DNA of 64,000 bases. Source: Paramyrothecium sp. XJ0827. Taxonomy: Eukaryota > Ascomycota > Sordariomycetes > Hypocreales > Stachybotryaceae. A model generated the notes under the pieces. That model had not been told where the DNA came from and did not search any database. It was given only the letters and a program-made list of their open reading frames with translations. The stretch spans positions 2,418,001 to 2,482,000 of the forward strand of contig JAJFPB010000004.1 of NCBI GenBank assembly GCA_020881915.1, written 5' to 3'. Positions 48,861 through 60,935 of the stretch are shown here, piece after piece. How positions within the stretch are numbered: the stretch's first letter is position 1; each line of letters begins with the position of its first letter. The translations under genes and the position numbers were made by a program.

Positions 48861-50491
48861 TTATTCGAAGCTGTACTTGAGCCAACCGCCTAGAGCGCGC
48901 AGACTTTCCCATCGGACGTTCTCGTCCTCGGACTGCATGAGCTCCATCACCCTGCGCTTCAAGCCCACCTTCTCCAGCTGATGCCGTTTCTCGGGCACCT
49001 CCTTCACTAGGGAGCCGATGTCGTTACACGCAATAGCCAAAACCTGCTTGTCATTGTCCCACGGCTTCTGCATGATCTCGGCCAGCTTGCGGGTCAATGC
49101 TCCGTTCTCGTAGTCGAGAATCTTTCGCGCATTCTCCGCCCAGAAAACTTGGCTGCGGTGAGGTGGCGACCAGCGCAGGTGCCCGGACTCAACTTCGGCG
49201 ACGTACTCATCAAATGTTGTCTTGTTCTTGGTGTACTCCTCCAGCATGGTCTTCAACCCCTCCAAGTCCTCCAGCAGATCCTCATCGGTGAGATGTCGGC
49301 TGCCAATATTCTCGAGCAGGGCCGGTAGGCGAGCTAGGACTGCTGCGGGGAGAAGCGACTTCTGGTTCTTGTCCAAGAGGTTGTACAGGGTTGATAGGAT
49401 GAGGCGGGTCGTCTTCTCCTTGGGTGAGAGGCGAAGAAGCTGGGTGTAAAGCAGGACAATGTCGTATTCGCTGGGGAGTGCAGTGTCAGTTGTCATCACG
49501 CCTTGGGTGTGAGCACGCATTCCTGCACTTACTCATTCAAGTCGTCACCAATATCCTCGCTGTCGAAGCTCAACTGCCACATGACCAGAAGAACATGGTA
49601 CAGCAGTTGAAGACCCACACCTCCGCCATGAGCTCCCTCAAAGCCCGTGGTTCGGTCGTTTGTGTTTCCGCTCCACAAGCTGGCCGATGAATTGCCCTCG
49701 TTTCCGATGCCGGCTGCGCTGTGCAGAATCTTGATCAGGGGTGCAATCGTGTCGCTTCGCTGCTCCCAAAACTGGCGTCGCGAGACTGTGCCAAAGAGCA
49801 ATGAGGAGTACTCCTGGACAGCAATGTCTTGTAAGCCGGCGTCGGTGCCCTTGGCCAACCCGGAGAGGTACGTCAGCATCGTAGGCAGGGCCTGCTTGGT
49901 CGCCTTGGACTCGTCTCTGGCCGTGGCCATCAGCTTGGTGAGGGCATGAGAGGTGAGGAGCGCGACGGGGTCCTCGGCGGCGCTGGCATGGAGCAATGAT
50001 AACGAATGTTGGTATGGGTCGGATTTCTTGAGGAGAGCTTTGGCAAGTGAGGGGACAGCTGTGTTGCGGCGGGCAGAGTTAGCAAAAAATCAGGACGTAG
50101 GTGATCAGCTACGAGAGTCGATAGGACGGCATAGAAACAAGGACAAGGCCACGTCTCTGTGCATATGATTCAAGCCACAGACGGATTACATACCGTCAAG
50201 TAGGTCTGCGAGAAGCACCAGGATATACTGAATCACATTGGCGTGCTTGCCCGCCGTCTCGAGGACGCTGGACTTGCCCGAGCCGCCGACAAATAGTGTT
50301 GTGTAGCCATCAATGTCATCCTCGACAATCTGCTTCCTTTGCTCGGGCTTCTTGGCCTTGTCGACGGCGCGGATCTTTGCCAGCTGCTCCTCGGTCAGGG
50401 TGCCCGCGCGGACAGCGCCGTCCCAAGGGATTGGCCGTTGACGGATGTTGCTCTGCAGCGAGGCCAGGTACGTTGGCGGGTCGAGCGACAT
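48861..50491 (-). CDS. VMA13: V-type H+-ATPase subunit H (3 exons)
   Basis: Regulatory subunit of the V1 sector; needed for ATP-driven proton pumping and for silencing free V1. Exons 50491-50194, 50058-49533 and 49470-48861 give 477 aa; introns are 135 and 62 bp, GT-AG. The N-terminus MSLDPPTYLASLQSNIRQRP is typical of fungal subunit H. The product is a HEAT/armadillo-type helical protein: LLADLLDG...VPSLAKALLKK across intron 1, FGTVSRRQFWEQRSDTIAPL, and the C-terminal PPHRSQVFWAENARKILDYE and DIGSLVKEVPEKRHQLEKVG segments. The larger first intron contains no alternative exon that I can support. Confidence 0.94.
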
Positions 50492-51050
50492 GGTGGGTGC
50501 GGCGTCGTTGCTGCGGGTGAGATCGAGGTGAAGGAAGTCGTCTGCGCCGAAGAGCCGATCTCGCAACGAGGGGTGAGCGGAATGGGGAAAAGGGGATCGA
50601 TGTCGGCTTTGATGAGGTCGATTGGAGACGGACCTTCCCACCAGCGTCACCTCACAGCTCACGAGCTTGAATCAAGCCACAGAGCGGCCCCACTATCGGT
50701 TCACAGGCTACGAATGACTTGCGCCGCGAAGCCTCGCCTTGAGCCACCCGCGCCACACGTCTCTGAAACAAGCTGCTAATGGGTAGATGCGTCATTTTGA
50801 CTGGTCGGATATATGTCGGGCTCATTGGGTCATCATCGATACAGGGACATAAGCATCTCGTTGGCCTGGCATTTGAATCCCGTAAGCATGCCCTATCCCT
50901 CGTGCACACGTCAACAAGTTATGCTTGCTTGTTTGAGGGGCTATGTAAGGGGACCAACTTCTAGAGAAGTAGGCCACGAGGATGACAATGATTTTCAACA
51001 ACAGAGTACCCTTAACAGCCTCAACTTAGGCGTGGGCAACGGCTTGACCT

Positions 51051-51070
51051 GCCTACCTTACCTTACCTTA
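51051..51070 (+). repeat. TACCTTACC pentamer array
   Basis: GCCTACCTTACCTTACCTTA, four tandem (C)CTTA-type units. A degenerate inverted copy is at 51186-51200. It lies in the divergent VMA13/surface-protein promoter region. Confidence 0.85.
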
Positions 51071-51855
51071 TTCCACCAATCTAGATATACTATGTTAAAT
51101 GCCCCTCACACCTCAAGATCTTTCGGACCATGTTCTAGACCTGTTCTCAGCTGAAGGAGTCGGCATGGTACAGAAGGCACCTTAGAAAGGTGAGGTAGGC
51201 AAAGTAGGGTCAGCACAGCAGACAGCCAGTCAGCACCAGGAAGGCAGGTAGGGAAGTTACTAGGCGGCTAGGCCACACCCGCCTCCAAGCTTTTGGCCGG
51301 GCCAGGGGCACGGCCCCCACTACCTAGTACTTATCGATTGTCGTCCAGTAAACGGGAGCCCTGCAAGTAAACACCCTCTTCTGTACCTGAAAGAGCGCCT
51401 GGTCCCTCTGCTCTCGCCGAGGAACCACCAAACCTCACCAGACCGCAAAACACGAATTCACCACAAAACTGAGTGCCCCGTCTTCCAAAGTGCATTGCGT
51501 GGTCGCATTCTGATTTGATACGGACTCGCAGGCAATTTCCGAATTTTTTTTTAACCCCCGGCGCCAACGGAACCGTTTGTGGGTTGGCCCGCGTCGCATC
51601 GTCGCAGAAATCCAGAGGCTGGGTTCGTATGCATGTAAGTGGGAGGCTGGGGACCTTTTTTGACAGCGCAAAACGGCCTCACTGCACCCCATTAAAAGTC
51701 TCTCTGCAGAACCAAAACGCTTGGCTGCCCTCTCCCTTCCATTATTCCATCTTGTGATACTGACGTTGAGATTCCTGGAAACCGCGAGCATTTGCTTTTT
51801 TCCCTTGACCGCCAATCCTTTGGGCCTTGAATACCGGAGCTTCCCGTCTCCCAAG

Positions 51856-51870
51856 CTACCTTACCTCACC
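51856..51870 (+). repeat. TACCTTACCTCACC array
   Basis: CTACCTTACCTCACC, 248 bp upstream of the surface-protein start codon; same pentamer family as at 51051 and 55243. Confidence 0.75.
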
Positions 51871-52117
51871 TCAGCTTATCTCACTGCTGCGCCTGTAGCT
51901 CTTCTCAGCTTTGGTCCCCCGAACCTCACTGTGAGCGCCCTCGTCGCCTGTCCCAGACAGACATCGACAAAGCGGGAAAAAGAGCGACAACACCCAGAAC
52001 TTGCACCGCGCCCGCGGCTGTACCCGTCCCGCATTCCTTAAAAAGCAGCGAGACAAAGAGCATTCCACTTCTACTGCTCCGGGCAGCCACCTGCACGGGC
52101 ACTCCTCTGCCAGCACG

Positions 52118-53365
52118 ATGCGCCAAACCACGCTCTTGCGCGGGGTGCTGCTCCTCGCTGCCGACCTCGCCCTCGTCGCAGCCAAGCCGTATCCCAGGAG
52201 CCTCCTGTACAACGCCGGTTATTCGTACCTCGACGCCCGCAACGACTGCCCCAATGGAAACCTGTGCGGCGCCGACGGCCAGTATTGCTGCGGCTCGGGC
52301 GAGACGTGCACCACCGTGAATGGCAACGTTGCTACCTGCGTTGGTGCGGGAGCTCAGGTCGGCTTCTACACTACGACCTGGACCAGAACATACACCAGCA
52401 CCATCATGACCCTCTGGGAACCCGCTCCAGAGCCCACCGCGGGCGTCAACTGCATTCCCAAAAATGCCGAACAGGAAGCCTGCGGTCCTATCTGCTGTGC
52501 TGGGTGGCAGACTTGTGCCTTTGATGGCCAGTGCTCCGCCAAGGCCGGCATGGGCGACGGCACCACTGTCATCGTCACCAGGGACGGACAAGTCACGACG
52601 CAGTACTCGGCCCCCTACCGCATCACCGGCGTGACCACCGTCGTTACCAGCGGCGTGCTCACCGAAACTACCGCAACCATCACCTCGGCTCAGGAGACCC
52701 AGTCCAGCGACAGCGACACCATCGGCGCTGGCGGCGGTGAGAGCGAAGGCGGCGGCGGTCTTAGTGCCGGTGCCATTGCCGGTATCGTCATTGGCAGTCT
52801 CGTCGGTGTCGCCCTTCTCTTGCTCCTGTGCTTCTGCTGCATCGCCCGTGGCCTCTGGAAAGCCATCTTCGGTCGCAAGAAGCACACCAGCAAGGAGCGC
52901 GTCGACGTCTACGAAGAAGGCTACTCGCGCCACGGCGGCTCGGCCGCTGCCCACGCTCGCCGGGACCGTCACAACGGCTGGTTCGGTTTCGGCGGCCGTC
53001 GCCCAACCTCGGCAAGCGGTCGCAGCGAGAAGAAGTCGGGCGGCAAGCGCTGGCTTGGGCTCGCCGGTCTGGCCGCAACCATGCTGGCGCTCTTGAACTT
53101 GAGGAAGGACAAGAAGCCCGACCGCAGGTCCGGCTCGCGATACAGCGGCTCCTACTATTCCTACTCGGACACCACCGGTACTCGTAAGTAACTCCCATCC
53201 CCACAATATTGCCCTAGCAAAACGCAAATTGGTTTGGACAAGGCTAACCCTTTCTCAACAGACAGCTCTAGCTCCGGTGGCAGAAGGTCTCACCGTACGG
53301 GTGCTAGCCGACACAGCCGGGGAACCAAGGCGCACTCTCAGTACACCCGCAGCCCTCGGCGGTAA
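52118..53365 (+). CDS. Cysteine-rich single-pass surface protein (2 exons)
   Basis: Exons 52118-53183 and 53262-53365 (78 bp GT-AG intron) give 389 aa. Signal peptide (residues 1-22), then two cysteine modules: NDCPNGNLCGADGQYCCGSG (42-61) and NCIPKNAEQEACGPICCAGW (111-130) with a following CAFDGQC. A Thr/Ser-rich linker is followed by a Gly/Glu-rich stretch and a transmembrane helix at about 219-241 (GIVIGSLVGVALLLLLCFCC). The cytoplasmic tail is basic, Ser/Tyr/Arg-rich (SGSRYSGSYYSYSD), ending YTRSPRR. The layout resembles fungal wall sensors or mucin-like receptors, but no WSC domain is evident and the function is unknown. The frame is open upstream to 52001; the ATG at 52118 directly precedes the signal peptide. 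Confidence 0.82.
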
Positions 53366-54058
53366 ACGCAGCCGCCTGGCTCCGAAACACATACTGCACA
53401 TTTCAACACTTTGGCTGTCAAATCCGAGCGCGCATCTGTCTTGCTCGGTCGTTCGATAGCTTGCACATAGGGACCACTGGCGTTATCAGGAAAGGGCATG
53501 ACGTGTGCGAAACATGAACATGGGATTTTTGCACTTTGTCAACGTTGAAGACTTTGCTTTTGGACATTTCAGTCCTCTCACGATATCGGTTGGAAGAAGA
53601 TGATTTTAATGAGATCAGAGCATGAGAGATTGATCTTTGCAGAACGAGCAAATAGAATATGACTTAACTGAAGTTGTTTCCCTCTCACCTTTCCTGTTCC
53701 ACATGACTGTTGCATCACGCTTTGAATCTGTTGTCGCTCCAATCGCCATGTCTCGTACCTGTTCAAAATTGCCCTGCATCACATGAAGCAGCCAGAAATC
53801 TCGCAAGTGAACAACTATCAAAGACGGCGTGTTTCGCCCCGTCGTAAGCAGATTCATTTTTTCATGTGGAATACGAAAGACGTTCTATAGCATTCGGCAT
53901 CACAATCGTAGAGCGTCGCAGGTGTCGTCACAAAGTGATCATCTCTTTTGCTTTTGAGAATTGATTGTAGCCCTTTTTTTGCTACATGACATGCAATGAT
54001 GAACCTTCGCCACTCCTGAGACCCAGAAACGCAAAAGAAACAAGATCCGTGTCCGCGT
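53366..54058. other. Convergent 3' intergenic region
   Basis: 693 bp between the surface-protein and ribosomal-protein stops. AT-rich. Frames of 60-80 aa are unremarkable. No gene supported. Confidence 0.5.
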
Positions 54059-54970
54059 CTAAGACTCCTCAACGACGTTGCCCTTCTCGGAAACGTACAG
54101 ACCGTCCAAGAACTGCGTGCAAATGTTAGCATGAGCGAGGTTTCTTGGGGTGGGAAATGTGCCGCATCAAAATTGCGCCGGCTGGAGAGTCGTACCTTTC
54201 GGATATCCTTGTTTCGCACCCTGCAGATCTGCTGAATGTCGGCAGCACTTTGGGAGACACCCTCCAGGGAGTTGCCGAACAGGACGAGCTCGTCCTTCTG
54301 GTTCTTGGAAATCTCAACCTCAACACCGGGCTGCATGACGACGCGGCGGACAATCTTCTCGCCGATGAAGTTTCGGATCTCGACCTCCCACAGACCAGTC
54401 TCGTTGTTCTTATCCAGGTTGACGTTGATGGGGAAATGGGCGTAGACGTAGCGCATCTTGTACTTGAAGCCCTTGGTGACGCCGATGATCAGGTTGTTGA
54501 TCAGGGTTCGTACGGTGCGGAGGGTAGCGACATTCTTTCGGTTGCCGTGGTGGATCTCAATGGAGATCAAGTTCTTCTTGGGCTGGGTGAAGTTGACAGC
54601 CACGTGTCCCAGGTCCTTGACGAGCTTGCCTGTTCCCCCAAAGTTAGAAAATCGTCCTTCGCATGTGTTGTCGCAGTAGAAAATATCGTACCTCGAGGAC
54701 CCTCGACGGTGACGGTGCGGGTCTTGATCGACACCTTGACTGCAAAGAGACTATCGTTAGCCAGAGCTCCCGTGCATCATTCGTGTTCGTCGTGGAAGTG
54801 GAAGGCGTCGGGCCAGCCATGTCGAAATCATCCAGCGAGTCGACGCAGCCGCCTCGTGTCGCTTCCATCACCACTCCCCAGAAACTTCGCCATTGAGCGC
54901 AATAAATCAGAGGTAATCACGTACCACCCTCGGGGATTTCCAAAAGCTCCTGCGAATGAATGTACTTCAT
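54059..54970 (-). CDS. RPL9: 60S ribosomal protein uL6 (L9) (4 exons)
   Basis: Structural protein of the cytosolic large subunit near the sarcin-ricin loop. Exons 54970-54925, 54739-54692, 54629-54196 and 54112-54059 give 193 aa; introns are 185, 62 and 83 bp, all GT-AG. The sequence starts MKYIHSQELLEIPEG and continues VKVSIKTRTVTVEGPRG, KLVKDLGHVAVNF, YKMRYVYAHFPINVN and NFIGEKIVRRVVM, ending FLDGLYVSEKGNVVEES, standard for uL6. The first intron is the longest in the window. It is divergent from VPS26. Confidence 0.96.
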
Positions 54971-55915
54971 CCTGCCGGTTGTGTATGTTGATACTCGGGG
55001 ATTGAGGGTATCTTGGGTCGTCGGGCAATCACGAATTGATGTTCAGCGAATTTCGTGTGGGCAGGAAAAGTTCTAGGGCTCGTTGCACGTGAGGGGAAAA
55101 TGTTGCTGGCCCGAAGTTGCACCGGAAAGGCAGGAAGGGCTTAGGTAAGGAGCTAATCGAAAAACAGTTTAGGACCGTGAGCGCAAAAATTGCTGGAATT
55201 CTGTATCACGTGACTGTGCGAGAATCACTCTCGGTTTCTGGCTTACCTTACCTTACAGGATCATCAGACACCAAAGGTATTTCGAGTTAATTGGGATCTC
55301 GTTCAAACGGAACACCAGGTCTTCCCATTGTCCTCGGTGGGCACTGGGACACATAGGTCGCCCTCTTTGCTAGTAAATTAAAAGATCCCACCTAGCACAC
55401 CTTATTCGTATGATGCAGGACTTGGAGAGGAATTCCTTTTCACCGTTGCTCGTTGGCTTGGCACTCCAGTATAGACTGAACTAATAGGCGGAGTGACAAT
55501 TTCAACGCGCAATGGGACCCCAGCTGCCAATGCTAGCAAGGCACGATGTTTGGAGCGTTTGCAAGCCAAGGGTCCGCTTAGACTGTAATAGTGCTGCCGC
55601 AATTCGGACTGATTCTTGCTGTCCAACCCAAATTGAGCTGTTGCCTGAGCTTGGCCAGCGTCCCTCTCAGAGTGAAGGTACCTTATAGCTTGTACTGTAG
55701 CTTCAGCGGGTCGGCACACCTCCCCCCCCCCCTACCGTAGCCGAACCGTCGTGTCCGATACGTCAGCGTCCCAGCTGGGCGCTCAACTCCCGTTCCCATC
55801 ACCCTCGTCAAGCGACCTCCTCCGGTACCACCTCCGCTCGCGCCTCCGTCCCAACCTGCCACCACGCGTAAACGGGTTCAATTGTTGAGCTGACCCGGAG
55901 AGTCGTTTTCCCGGC
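54971..55915. promoter_or_regulatory. Divergent region, RPL9 / VPS26
   Basis: 945 bp between outward-facing starts. It contains a GCTTACCTTACCTTAC array at 55241-55256, a GGTAAGG string near 55144-55150 and a C10 run near 55723-55732. No coding region supported. Confidence 0.5.
55243..55256 (+). repeat. TTACC tandem array
   Basis: TTACCTTACCTTAC, three tandem copies of a 5-bp unit, 270 bp upstream of the RPL9 start and 660 bp upstream of the VPS26 start. Confidence 0.85.
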
Positions 55916-57043
55916 ATGTCGTACTTCTTTGCGACCCCCGTCGATATCGACATCGTCCTCGAGGATGCCGATGATCGCTCCATGGTCGATGTCAAGCTCG
56001 ACAAGAACCGACGCGAAAAGGCCCCCTTGTTCATGGACGGCGAGTCCGTCAAGGGCGCCGTGACCGTGCGCCCCAAGGACGGCAAGCGGCTGGAGCACAC
56101 GGGCATCAAGGTCCAGTTCATCGGCACCATTGGTATGGCGCGTCCGACCCCTTAAACAGCACGACTTGTCTCTGCCGTGTCTCCCGGCAGCATCTGCTGG
56201 TTTGCGGCTTGCGATAACTAACCGGATCCCAGAGATGTTCTTCGATCGCGGCAATCACTACGAATTCCTCTCCCTCAACCAGGAACTCGCGGCCCCCGGC
56301 GAACTGCAGCACCCCCAAACATTCGACTTCAACTTCAAGAACGTCGAAAAGCAGTACGAGTCCTACAATGGCATCAATGTCAAGCTCCGCTACTTTGTCC
56401 GTGTGACCGTCTCGCGCCGCATGGCCGACGTCATCCGCGAGAAGGACATCTGGGTCTACAGCTATCGCATCCCGCCGGAGATGAACAGCAGCATCAAGAT
56501 GGACGTCGGCATTGAAGACTGCTTGCACATTGAGTTTGAGTACAGCAAGAGCAAATACCACCTCAAGGATGTCATCGTCGGGCGCATCTACTTCCTTCTC
56601 GTAAGACTGAAGATAAAGCACATGGAGCTGTCCATCATCCGGCGCGAGACCACTGGGGCTGCCCCCAACCAGTACAATGAAAGCGAAACATTGGTGCGCT
56701 TCGAAATCATGGATGGTTCGCCTTCCAGAGGCGAGACTATTCCTATCCGCCTGTTCCTCGGCGGCTTTGATCTTACACCCACATTCCGCGACGTAAATAA
56801 GAAGTTCTCCACCAGATACTATCTCAGCCTTGTTCTCATTGACGAAGGTATGTGCCAGCGCCTCGTTCCGGCCGTGGTTCAATGTCCTAGCTTACTGACA
56901 TCCTCCCAGACGCGAGACGTTACTTCAAGCAGTCAGAAATCATCTTGTACCGCCAGGCACCTGATGCACTACCCAACCCTGGAGCAGGAACCCAATCGCT
57001 GCCTATGCCACCGGAGAATAAGCTGGCTGCAACCCAGTCCTAG
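55916..57043 (+). CDS. VPS26: Retromer subunit Vps26 (3 exons)
   Basis: Arrestin-fold subunit of the retromer cargo-selective complex, which recycles receptors from endosomes to the Golgi. Exons 55916-56132, 56233-56847 and 56910-57043 give 321 aa; introns are 100 and 62 bp, GT-AG. Typical sequence: MSYFFATPVDIDIVLED, GIKVQFIGTIGEMFFDRGNHYEFLSLNQEL (across intron 1), TFDFNFKNVEKQYESYNGIN, VSRRMADVIREKDIWVYSYR, CLHIEFEYSKSKYHLKDVIVG, ETLVRFEIMDGSPSRGE and RYFKQSEIILYRQ near the end. Convergent with the nucleoporin gene, 291 bp between stops. Confidence 0.96.
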
Positions 57044-57334
57044 AATGCCACGTTGGAGCAACGTATATACCTCGGCGGAAGATGCTGCCGCCACTTCTTC
57101 TTTTATTAGCATATCGCTCGGCGTTCATGGGTACTGCGGTGGGCTTCGGGGAAGACGCAAGTAGACACGGGTGTGGTCATTTTGCCATGAGGAGGCACGC
57201 GTTGTGCACAGTAAGCTGCTATAACCTGATAATAAACGACCATAATCCTGTGAACCTGACCGAGGCCTCTCGGCCTTGTGACTTGTACATTGGAGGGATG
57301 CCTCCAGTCTTTGACTACATTAAATTTGCCTCCA

Positions 57335-60300
57335 TCATGCGAGCTCCATGACATCGTCTACCTGGAATCCAAATTGATTGTTCTGAATGGCGGCAATCCT
57401 GTCCAGCTCGTCCTGATACTGCTTCCGGATGTCTGCCAGAGACACCACCTTCCTTTTACTGCTCGGCTGGCTATCGTGATCGGTCCCTGAAACTCCCTCG
57501 TCGAAGATCCACGCTTGCTTTGCGTCCACGCAACTGAGGGCGTTGATCAGCAGCAGATACTGCCTCGTCACCGGTGTATCCAGAATGTCCTCGCCCACAA
57601 TCCTGTCCCCTTCACCCGCGAGCCGTAGCTTCTGGATTCTGTCCAGTAGCACGGCCGCGGCGCCTCGGTAATTCCTTCGCTTGATCCTCCAGGCATAGAG
57701 GACTTGGTGGTACTGAGCACCGTGGACCACGTCCATGATGGCCTTGCATCTCTGTGAAAGAATCTCTTCCACATCCTGCTGCATACCTGGGAAGGGAAGC
57801 GCCACAAGCTCAGTGTTGTGGTACGTCTCGCACATTCTGTCGACCATCTTGCGCAAACTCGAGATCTTCAGGGCTTGGTTTGTGATTGATAATAAAGTTG
57901 TGTGAGCAAGCTCGAACTGTGACGTCGCTACAGCGGCGTTGAAGAGACGACTGAGCATATCGGTCTTTGACCCGGCTGCATGGGCTTGAGATCCGTAAAG
58001 CTGGAGGGCTACTCTAGCGAAATCGGCCACGTATGAATAGGCGCGTTGTCGCTCAAACAAAGCAACAATGTGCGAGTAGTAGTTGGCAGGGCCATTGTTG
58101 AGGAGATTCCACTCCGTATCGTCCAAAAGACCACTGCTGTGTCTATCGGTTTGAACACTTTCAGTACCTGGTCACCGTTAGTCGCATACAAGTGAAAGGT
58201 TGGATTGGCTCGAACTTACTCATCCCAACAGCTGCCTTCCGGAAGCTGGTAGCAGCGGACTCAAGGTCGTTCAGGGCCAAAAGGACGCGTCCCTGGACAT
58301 AGGTCGAGAATGGGCTCTGGTCGCAAAATGGGCTTAGCTCTAGGGCCAAATCTGCCCTTTCCCGCTTCACCAAGGCACATTGGATGAGAGAGGCAGAGAC
58401 TTCGACATCGCTATCAGGAGAGCAGAGGTCGGTGACGAGATCGGTGATGCTCGTCGCCAGCGGCTCGTTCGACGTGTTGGCGAACCCTAGAAGATGGCTA
58501 ACATTGGTCTCCAGAGCAGTCAATGTCTGCGTCTCCTCGACACCCTTCCTCGTGAGAACTGGCGAGGCTCCCTTCTCCTGCTTATACAACGGAACAGCCA
58601 CCTCTGTTTTGGAGAGCCATCGCAGAAGCTCTAGCCTTCGCAGCGCAGCAACGAGTTGTCGAAACACAGATCCAACATCAACCCGGTTGTGCAAGGCATC
58701 GTCTTCGCTATCAAACTCGAACTCCATATGGACAAGGAGAATGAGTTGACTGAAATAAATCTTCCACTGAAGCTCGATGTTATCCTGAACGGCTGCTATT
58801 ACCAGTTTTCGACCAAACTCAGTCAAAGGGTACTTTATGTTGCGAGTTCTTGCATCCAGGGGTGTCGCGATCTGCTTTAAGAGATCATTGTATAGTTCGT
58901 TTGTCACGAGACCGAAGTTCTGGCCCAGGACCTCAGCAACCTGAGCACAGTCATCGTCAGTAACGCCTCGCCAGAACCCAGACTTGTCTGAGAAATACTG
59001 GATCCGCTCCAAGTCGGTTTTTGAGGACTCTTCGAATAATTCGAGCCTCAGGACAGAGTTGCAGAGCTGCAAATAGTTGTCCGGGAATGCCTCAACAAAT
59101 GTGAGTGCAGAAGTGATCAAGGCAGTCTGTGTTACGGAGCCTTCGCTAGGCCGGGGCAGGTTGTGATATAATCTCTCCAAGTTACTGCACTCGCGAATCG
59201 CCGAAAGGAGATCAGCACAGACTACCCAAACCATATCTGCTTCGGGATCTAGAACGAGGGCAAGGGCTTCCCCTCGCTGCTTATCCAGTTCAATTAGCAG
59301 TCTGTAGAATCTGCGCCATTGAGTCTCGCTGGATGCACGAAACTGTTCGTAATCCATCGCACCGGTCGAGTTGCGTTCGAGTAGGGCTGTAGATCCCAAA
59401 ACAGAGCAGATGGACTCAGCCAAACCACGGCCTTTGGTATTTTCTTGAGCCGCCCCTAGCCCACGTTCGTATATTGAAAGAGCTGTTTCAAGGGTAGCCT
59501 TGGTGAACCGACCAGGTCGTAAGATCAATGCTAGCCACTTCTCGGTAACATCAACAGAATCGTAAGGGCCGGAAGACGGAACGACCTCCGCAGTTGTCTC
59601 CACAAAGAGGCCGTCCCAGCTATCTTCCCAGGTTTGCGCCATGTTTTCGCGGTCGAGCTCCAACCGCTGAACGCGATACGTCATGTTGTTCTTCCACAAC
59701 GTCCATAGGTTGATGGAGCCCTCGGCGGGCGATGACAAGACGAAGTCGGCCAAAGTCCAGACGTCTGAGGAGGTTGGGGTGATGGGAATCAGGGTCATTT
59801 TCGGGAACAAATCCTCGACAATAATAGTATGGGTATCCTTAACCCGAAGTTTCCAGAACTTGAACTCTCCAGCGCCGATTGGCGAGTAGGTGGCACATAT
59901 CCTCTGTCCGCGGTTCCTGCCAACAATCTGGACAACATTCGAGTACGACGGGTCGATGGTCCATTTTGTCATTTCTTGTGGGGACCTCTCGGCATTCAAT
60001 ATATCGCCCGTGTAGAGAATCTGGCCATCTTCGAGGTTCCAGATCCGCATACGATGGTCGAGACACACTGTTATTGCGTACAAACTGTTCTCGATACCAA
60101 AGGAGGTGATCTGAACAGAAGTGGCGGCGCTGTATTCCATGTTGATTTTTCCGTGCTTGATGGTATGTTTCCCTTGGAAGGGCAACAGGCTCCGCAGATT
60201 CTGCGCCCAGCCTTGAACGTTGAAAAAAGATTCCTTCCACAAACCGTTCGCTGCACATACATCAGTCAGTTATTCCTGCGTAGCTTCTCGTCATGACTTA

Positions 60301-60935
60301 CGTTCGTCGCCTGCGGGCTTATCCAAACGGATCATGCCACCATCGTTTACGGTAATCAAGAGAGATTCGGAGGAGAGAGCGATCATCCGGTGAGGGTGCT
60401 TGAAGCCCAGTCCAGCTGGCACTTGGACCTTTGCAAGATCAGACAAATTGGCATCTATCGCTGACCTCTTTCGGAACAGGTCGGGTCGAAGCATGAATGT
60501 GTAGAGATGGTATGTCTGATCCAGGACGAAAACACAGAGCGCATCATGCTCCTCCGGGTCCGCAAAGGCTACACATCCTTGCTGGATTGGCGATGCGAAA
60601 TGGAAATTGAGCACGAGCGGTGCATCAACCGACTTGTCCTTTCTGCAAACGTCCGCAGCGCGGATGCTCAGGACGGTGTCATCTTCCAGGACGCGCCAGA
60701 CGAAGCTGCGAGGGGTGTCGTGCCATTGTCGGTGGTAAATTGAGGATGAAGTCGCGAGATTCTTCCGTTTGAACGTCGTCTCGTCTTCGATGGACGACTC
60801 GATCGCGGCCTTGCGGTAACCACGGGCGCCTGCTGCACTCGATGGAACGCGGATAGTAACGACGGATGCGGATGCAGGAGGCTCAAAACTCAAGCGGGTC
60901 TCTTTGAAGAGATACTGGGTTTCGCTTGGATCCAT
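57335..60935 (-). CDS. NUP120: Nucleoporin Nup120/Nup160 (3 exons)
   Basis: Scaffold member of the Y-complex (Nup84/Nup107-160) of the nuclear pore. Exons 60935-60302, 60250-58220 and 58167-57335 give 1165 aa; both introns are about 51 bp, GT-AG. The N-terminal half is a beta-propeller-like region (YAITVCLDHRMRIWNLEDGQ, KFWKLRV, INLWTLWKNNMTYRVQRLEL). The rest is alpha-helical (WLALILRPGRFTKATLETAL, DLARVA-type repeats, RIKRRNYRGAAAVLLDRIQK, the VTRQYLLLINALSCV segment), as in Nup160. The assignment rests on this layout and the remembered family sequence. Confidence 0.88.

Larger units (their letters stand above)
50492..52117. promoter_or_regulatory. Divergent region, VMA13 / cysteine-rich surface protein
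   Basis: 1.6 kb between outward-facing starts. No coding region is supported; overlapping short frames on both strands look random. It carries TTACC arrays at 51051-51070 and 51856-51870 and a reverse-oriented copy at 51186-51200. A T-run of about 9 lies at 51545-51553. CT-rich DNA precedes the right-hand start. Confidence 0.5.

Noticed and set aside
51926..53227. 433-codon open frame on the minus strand opposite the cysteine-rich surface protein
   Set aside because: It is the antisense shadow of a GC-rich coding exon. The plus-strand reading has a signal peptide, cysteine modules, a transmembrane helix and a proper intron; the minus reading is Gly/Ala/Val-rich with no domain.
54740..54924. 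Possible snoRNA in the first RPL9 intron
   Set aside because: TGATGG and CTGA strings occur, but not as a properly ordered C box, guide, D box unit near the intron ends.
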